The notes below the pieces were generated by a model. The model had not been told where the DNA came from, searched no databases, and worked only from the letters and a program-made list of their open reading frames with translations. From Tannerellaceae bacterium (lineage in GTDB: Bacteria > Bacteroidota > Bacteroidia > Bacteroidales > Tannerellaceae), in NCBI GenBank assembly GCA_031273385.1, contig JAISRY010000123.1:1-16292 (forward strand): a stretch of 16,292 nucleotides of DNA, read 5' to 3'. Positions 13,356 to 16,292 of the stretch are shown in pieces (position 1 is the stretch's first letter; each line of letters begins with the position of its first letter). Position numbers and translations under genes: made by a program.

Positions 13356-14171
13356 TCATGTCGCTTTTTTCGTATGTTTACCATATCCTAATTCCATCGA
13401 AATCGTCCCCGTCGTCTCTTTCAACAGTTTGACGGTCATCTTCCCGACCTCTTTCGTCAGCCGGTCTTTCGGGCCGGAGATCCAGATCGAGCCGCACGGG
13501 TAGCCCGTATAATCGAAAATAGGCGCCCCGATACAAACCACTCCGTTCAGCTCCTCCTCGTTGTCCATGGCATACCCCTGTTTCCGCACCTTTTCAAGCT
13601 CTTCCAGGTAGGCTTCGCGCGTCGTGATCGTGCGGGCGTTATACCGTGTAAATTCCATATACGACAAATAACGGTCGCGTATGGTATTCGGCAAATAGGC
13701 CATGATCGCTTTCCCCGGCGCAGAGCAATGCAAATCAAAAGGCTTCCCCGGAGAAAGCACGAAGCGAAAGGTATGATGCCCCTGCGCCTGCTCGATGAAA
13801 ATACCTTTTTGACTCCCCAACACGCCGAAACACACCGTCTCCTTCACCTCGTCGCGCAGCTCCCTCAAACGGGGCAATACGATCTCCAGCAAATTATGCT
13901 CATTCAACGAGCGAAAACCGAGAGTCAGCAATTTGCGCGACAGCTTATACCGCTTGGAATCTTCATTATACAGCAGGTAACCCAAACGAACCAACGTATT
14001 CAGAATCCGGTAGGCGGTTGTCTGGGATATATCCAATGCCACCTTTATATCCTGCAATGTTTCACCCAAAGGCTGATGCGACAGATATTCCAGTACGGCA
14101 ATCCCCTTTTCTAAATTAGGTACCTTATAATTGTCATCCAATTTTTCCATATTCGGAATTTCGCTTTCCAT
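13356..14171 (-). CDS. IclR-family transcriptional regulator
   Basis: The 271-residue protein has an N-terminal winged helix-turn-helix (about 18-80) including LEKGIAVLEYL and DISQTTAYRILNTLVRLGYL. The C-terminal ligand-binding domain carries LHCSAPGKAIMAYLP (147-161), GYAMDNEEELNGVVCIGAPIFD (199-220) and CGSIWISGP (226-234), all typical of IclR proteins. The family binds small organic acids, aromatics or sugar-derived metabolites and often regulates its own operon. It is the first gene of the ten-gene train, and palindromes around its promoter are candidate operators. The ATG at 14171 is used; an in-frame ATG seven codons later is also possible. The ligand is not predictable from sequence but may be an intermediate of the pathway encoded downstream. 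Confidence 0.93.
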   Translation of the reverse strand: MESEIPNMEKLDDNYKVPNLEKGIAVLEYLSHQPLGETLQDIKVALDISQTTAYRILNTLVRLGYLLYNEDSKRYKLSRKLLTLGFRSLNEHNLLEIVLPRLRELRDEVKETVCFGVLGSQKGIFIEQAQGHHTFRFVLSPGKPFDLHCSAPGKAIMAYLPNTIRDRYLSYMEFTRYNARTITTREAYLEELEKVRKQGYAMDNEEELNGVVCIGAPIFDYTGYPCGSIWISGPKDRLTKEVGKMTVKLLKETTGTISMELGYGKHTKKAT

Positions 14172-14215
14172 ATTTGAAAAGGTATTTCAGATTTGAATCA
14201 AATATATCATTCAAA
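14172..14215 (-). promoter_or_regulatory. Promoter of the ten-gene operon with TTTGAA-containing operator candidates
   Basis: On the minus strand TATATTTG (14206-14199) matches the Bacteroidota -7 box TAnnTTTG, 28 bases before the iclR-type ATG; no clear -33 TTG was found. The 13-base perfect palindrome ATTTGA-A-TCAAAT (14191-14203) overlaps this box. TTTGAA recurs at 14173-14178 and 14192-14197, and in inverted form at 14210-14215. The spacing of about 18-19 bases places the copies on one helix face over two turns. Autoregulation by the IclR protein is inferred. Confidence 0.6.
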
Positions 14216-14255
14216 CGCCAGACCCTTCTCTCATAATAAGCAAAAATACGTTAAG

Positions 14256-14271
14256 TATGCTGCACAGCATA
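14256..14271. promoter_or_regulatory. Palindrome between the thuA-like gene and the operon promoter
   Basis: TATGCTG (14256-14262) and CAGCATA (14265-14271) form a perfect 7-bp inverted repeat with a 2-base centre. It lies about 24 bases after the thuA-like stop and 50 bases upstream of the operon's -7 box. On the minus strand a run of five T follows about nine bases later, so it may be a weak terminator for the thuA-like gene, or a protein-binding site. The sequence alone does not decide. Confidence 0.35.
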
Positions 14272-14294
14272 TTCCGGACAGGCCGGCGGTTTCC

Positions 14295-15212
14295 TTACTT
14301 CGGCTCTTTATAATCGTACCGGTAGGTGATGAACGAAGAAGAGGGGAAGTCTTTCGGTATCTTTTGTTTTACTTTTCCGGTGGCCGCCCATTCCGCACCG
14401 CGTAGCAGGGTGATCTGGAAGCCGGCGCATTGCATGGCCGGGTTGTTCTCCGCCGTAGGGCCGCAATGCCCCAGCATCGTGTGGAAAATACGGGCTTTTC
14501 CATAGTCGACGGTAAAGATCAGCGGTTCTTCGCGCCCCGACCCTCCGGTCTCCTTATCGGAATAGGCCGTATAGAGCAGATCCGCGATATTGCCCGGGCC
14601 GCGCATACGGTCGTACAATTCGTCCTGCACATGCGCCCATGTGTTGGGCAACCCGGCCGTTACAGGGTGTTCGCTGCTCCGGCAGTTCATCATATATTCG
14701 TGCTGCCGTCCGTGGGAACCGCCCGACCCGGGGGAAAAATCTTTCGTCACCTCCCCGTTTGCCCAGTAGACATACGGCCCCGAGTTTTCGTCACGACCTC
14801 CCCAGCCGCCCAATCCGCATATCCGGTTATAGTCGCGCCAGCCGGGGAAAGCGTTGTCCGCTGCATGGTAGACGATAATCCCCCCACCCTTTTCGGCGTA
14901 CTTCACAAAGCGTTTGTTCGTTTCGTCCGGCCAGGCGTCGCCATTATAATCCAATACGACAAGTTGATACGGGTCAAAGTCAAGAATGAAACCGGACATG
15001 TCTTCCCCCTCCTTGGGCGATATCGCAAAGTCGACGCTGAACAGGCCGGAATTTTCGAGTATGCCTTTCAAAACAAGGTGGCTCACTGGCCAGTTGTGGT
15101 TGTTTTGTCCGGTGATAAGTAATGTCTTGATCGGTTTGCGTGCCGATACGGTGCAGGCCAGCATCAGGGCGGCCAACAGGAATAACCATTTTTTTGTAAA
15201 TACGTATTTCAT
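14295..15212 (-). CDS. Secreted ThuA-like protein
   Basis: The start at 15212 gives 305 residues beginning MKYVFTKKW with a signal peptide (hydrophobic 9-19, cleavage probably after VSA at 24). A frame-open extension up to 15353 was not used because it runs across the divergent promoter and adds residues unlike the family. ThuA (trehalose-utilisation, class I amidotransferase-like fold) features are TLLITGQNNHNWPVS (30-44), LVVLDYNGDAWPDE (84-97), KGGGIIVYHAADNAFPGW (108-125), EHPVTAGLP (181-189) and ARIFHTMLGHCG (240-251). His116 and His249 are conserved-looking. Such proteins are common beside sugar-oxidising and glycoside-processing genes in Bacteroidota and Planctomycetota, but the reaction is not firmly established. 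It is read towards the ten-gene operon, 123 bases ahead of it, and might join it by read-through. Confidence 0.85.
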   Translation of the reverse strand: MKYVFTKKWLFLLAALMLACTVSARKPIKTLLITGQNNHNWPVSHLVLKGILENSGLFSVDFAISPKEGEDMSGFILDFDPYQLVVLDYNGDAWPDETNKRFVKYAEKGGGIIVYHAADNAFPGWRDYNRICGLGGWGGRDENSGPYVYWANGEVTKDFSPGSGGSHGRQHEYMMNCRSSEHPVTAGLPNTWAHVQDELYDRMRGPGNIADLLYTAYSDKETGGSGREEPLIFTVDYGKARIFHTMLGHCGPTAENNPAMQCAGFQITLLRGAEWAATGKVKQKIPKDFPSSSFITYRYDYKEPK

Positions 15213-15241
15213 ATATGCTCCATTGATTAATATTCGTTCCG

Positions 15242-15279
15242 GCAAATGTACTAATTCAGAATGAATTTTATACATTTGC
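15242..15279. promoter_or_regulatory. Symmetric divergent promoter pair
   Basis: GCAAATGTA (15242-15250) and TACATTTGC (15271-15279) are a perfect 9-bp inverted repeat with a 20-base centre. Each arm contains TACATTTG, a perfect TAnnTTTG -7 box. The left arm faces the thuA-like gene (30 bases to its ATG at 15212) and the right arm faces the plus-strand gene (28 bases to its ATG at 15307). Neither has a clear -33 TTG: for each promoter that position falls on the other's -7 box. The two promoters may therefore compete for polymerase. Confidence 0.65.
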
Positions 15280-15306
15280 ATCCAAAATAAATGAAGAATA
15301 AGTCTG

Positions 15307-16161
15307 ATGAGATATTTTCCTGTCCTGTTGTTTTTCCTGTTTTCACTGTCCATACTGACGGCTAAAGCGGAAAGTTGGCGTGATAAAATGGCATTGCTGA
15401 CCTATTCCCCCCGCTATTTTGGCCCGAGCGCTTTCCCTATCCCCGAACTCCGGACAGGCAAAGCGGCTACCCGCTACGAAGTGGAGCTGCGCGGCCAGTA
15501 CCATTCCTATACCGGCGATAAGACAAAAGACCTGTTTGCCCGTGTGCTGATTCCTTTCGTAAAAGGGCGTGCCGGCGTAGAGGTCAACTGCCTGATCGTC
15601 GAAGACTACAAAACGACGCCCGAAACGCGCGACGAACGTAACGCCGTCGATACCGAAAGCCCCGTCTCCTACAACGGCGATGTGGTGATATGCGCCTTTT
15701 TCCAGCTACTCAAAAGCGAGAAATGGGTAGACGCCATGATCAGCCTGAACCTGAAAACGGCCAGTGGCGGACGAGTGTGCGACGCCCGTTTCACCGATGC
15801 CGCCGCCTATTGGATGGATGTAACGGCAGGCAGGGATCTGTTGAAAAACGCCAGGGGCGACGCCTCGTTGCGCTTCCAGGCCATGGCCGGCTTCTATTGC
15901 TGGATGACAAACAATATGATACACCGCCAGAACGATGCCATCTCCTACGGCGCAGGCTTTACAGGCATCTACCGCAACATAACCCTCTCCACCAACCTTT
16001 CCGGCTTTTACGGCTACGAAAACAACGGCGACCGCCCCCTCCTCTGGCGCAACACCCTCCAATACACCTACCGCAAAAACACCCTCTCCCTCCGCTACAA
16101 CCACGGCATCAAAGACTACCTCTACGACACCTACTCCATCGCATATATCCGCTATTTCTAG
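15307..16161 (+). CDS. Uncharacterised exported protein, probably an outer-membrane beta-barrel
   Basis: I do not recognise a family. The 284-residue product has a signal peptide (1-21, LSILTAKA then ES). The remainder alternates short polar and aromatic-rich strands, for example TRYEVELRGQYHSY, FQAMAGFYCWMTN, ISYGAGFTGIYRNITLSTNL and TLQYTYRKNTLSLRYNH. It ends SIAYIRYF with a terminal Phe, the usual signature of an outer-membrane barrel assembled by BAM. The ATG at 15307 lies 28 bases after a TACATTTG promoter box shared symmetrically with the thuA-like gene. Codon use changes along the gene: Leu is mostly CTG or TTG early but almost only CTC in the last 60 codons, where nearly every codon ends in C. 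It could be a small porin or a surface protein related to the neighbouring periplasmic system. Confidence 0.75.
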   Translation: MRYFPVLLFFLFSLSILTAKAESWRDKMALLTYSPRYFGPSAFPIPELRTGKAATRYEVELRGQYHSYTGDKTKDLFARVLIPFVKGRAGVEVNCLIVEDYKTTPETRDERNAVDTESPVSYNGDVVICAFFQLLKSEKWVDAMISLNLKTASGGRVCDARFTDAAAYWMDVTAGRDLLKNARGDASLRFQAMAGFYCWMTNNMIHRQNDAISYGAGFTGIYRNITLSTNLSGFYGYENNGDRPLLWRNTLQYTYRKNTLSLRYNHGIKDYLYDTYSIAYIRYF

Positions 16162-16197
16162 TTCTACTTTGGCAAAATAAAAACATGGCTTATTTCA

Positions 16198-16227
16198 TTG
16201 TCAAATGATTTATTATCAGTATCTTTG
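16198..16227 (+). promoter_or_regulatory. Bacteroidota-type promoter for the gene leaving the right edge
   Basis: TATCTTTG at 16220-16227 is a perfect TAnnTTTG -7 box, with a TTG at 16198-16200 giving a 19-base spacer. This is the only box in the window with both elements well placed. Downstream, 16251-16260 is a perfect palindrome (TCAAATTTGA) between the expected transcription start and the ATG at 16263, and could be an operator. Confidence 0.6.
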
Positions 16228-16262
16228 GAGGAGTAAAATAACCCCTCTGGTCAAATTTGATA

Positions 16263-16292
16263 ATGAATCAAAAACGAACAGAGAAAAAAAAT
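16263..16292 (+). CDS. Start of a further plus-strand gene (ten codons, runs off the edge)
   Basis: ATG at 16263 opens ten codons without a stop, reading MNQKRTEKKN. It follows a well-formed promoter by 35 bases, and the stretch is A-rich, as common around Bacteroidota translation starts. Too little is present to name a product. The lysine- and arginine-rich start is compatible with a DNA-binding or signal-bearing protein, but this is only a guess. Confidence 0.4.
   Translation, partial: MNQKRTEKKN

Larger units (their letters stand above)
373..14171 (-). other. Ten-gene polycistronic unit led by an IclR-type regulator
   Basis: Ten minus-strand genes follow one another with gaps of 0, 17, 22, 22, 21, 26, 24, 1 and 28 bases (using the ATG start of dhaL). 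I looked for a minus-strand TAnnTTTG box (CAAAnnTA on the plus strand) in every gap and saw none. A perfect one lies just upstream of the first gene at 14199-14206. The tight spacing, single direction and lack of internal promoter boxes support co-transcription. Promoters inside coding sequences cannot be excluded. The order from the promoter is regulator, exported cytochrome, Rid-like protein, cupin lipoprotein, mosaic cytochrome, CcsBA, VOC protein, DhaK, DhaL, LsrF-type enzyme. Confidence 0.75.

Noticed and set aside
14295..15353. Longer thuA-like reading frame starting at 15353
   Set aside because: The 47 extra residues run across the symmetric divergent promoter and overlap the start of the plus-strand gene. 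A normal signal peptide begins at the ATG at 15212.
16162..16197. Intrinsic terminator after the plus-strand gene
   Set aside because: AAATAA and TTATTT could pair, but the stem is short, A/T-only and lacks a T-run directly after it.
1..16292. tRNA, rRNA or known riboswitch
   Set aside because: No cloverleaf-like segment, rRNA core sequence or recognisable riboswitch motif was seen in any gene-free stretch.

Overview
The window reads as a chromosomal stretch of a Bacteroidota bacterium, most likely of the order Bacteroidales. Genus cannot be fixed from sequence alone. The evidence is: TAnnTTTG (-7 type) promoter boxes in the gene-free stretches; A/T-rich gaps with few Shine-Dalgarno sequences; a fused ResB/CcsA-type cytochrome c maturation protein; and outer-membrane or periplasmic proteins with Bacteroidota-style architecture. 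The coding DNA is moderately GC-rich. The left edge (IS110-type DNA) and the right edge are clearly richer in A/T.

Layout, left to right. (1) Positions 1-89 hold the first 29 codons of an IS110-family transposase on the minus strand. Behind it lies a 283-base gene-free stretch with a large inverted repeat, an intergenic repeat and a heptamer tandem array. (2) Positions 373-14171 hold ten minus-strand genes in one tight train; gaps are 28 bases or less, two junctions touch or overlap, and no TAnnTTTG box was seen in any gap. In transcription order they are: an IclR-type regulator; a beta-propeller/di-haem MauG-like cytochrome; a Rid/chorismatase-like protein; a cupin lipoprotein; a 1333-residue mosaic protein (NPCBM, propeller, two haem motifs, FGE/SUMF1-like domain); CcsBA; a small VOC (glyoxalase-fold) protein; DhaK; DhaL; and an LsrF-type thiolase/aldolase. 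(3) Positions 14295-15212 hold a secreted ThuA-like protein, also on the minus strand. (4) A compact symmetric divergent promoter region precedes an orphan outer-membrane-like protein on the plus strand (15307-16161). (5) The right edge has a well-formed promoter and the first codons of another plus-strand gene.

How the genes may work together (inference). The IclR protein probably senses a small organic acid or sugar-derived metabolite and controls the operon that it leads. The two exported cytochromes, the cupin lipoprotein and possibly the ThuA-like protein would act on a carbohydrate-like substrate outside the cytoplasm, and CcsBA would attach haem to the CXXCH motifs encoded beside it. 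In the cytoplasm, DhaK/DhaL would phosphorylate a small ketose, the VOC protein could isomerise the phosphate, and the LsrF-type enzyme would thiolyse it to dihydroxyacetone phosphate and acetyl-CoA. This mirrors the last three steps of AI-2 catabolism (LsrK, LsrG, LsrF), but no LsrK, LsrG or Lsr transporter is present here. The operon therefore looks like an uncharacterised route linking extracytoplasmic redox chemistry to ketose-phosphate cleavage. The substrate is unknown.
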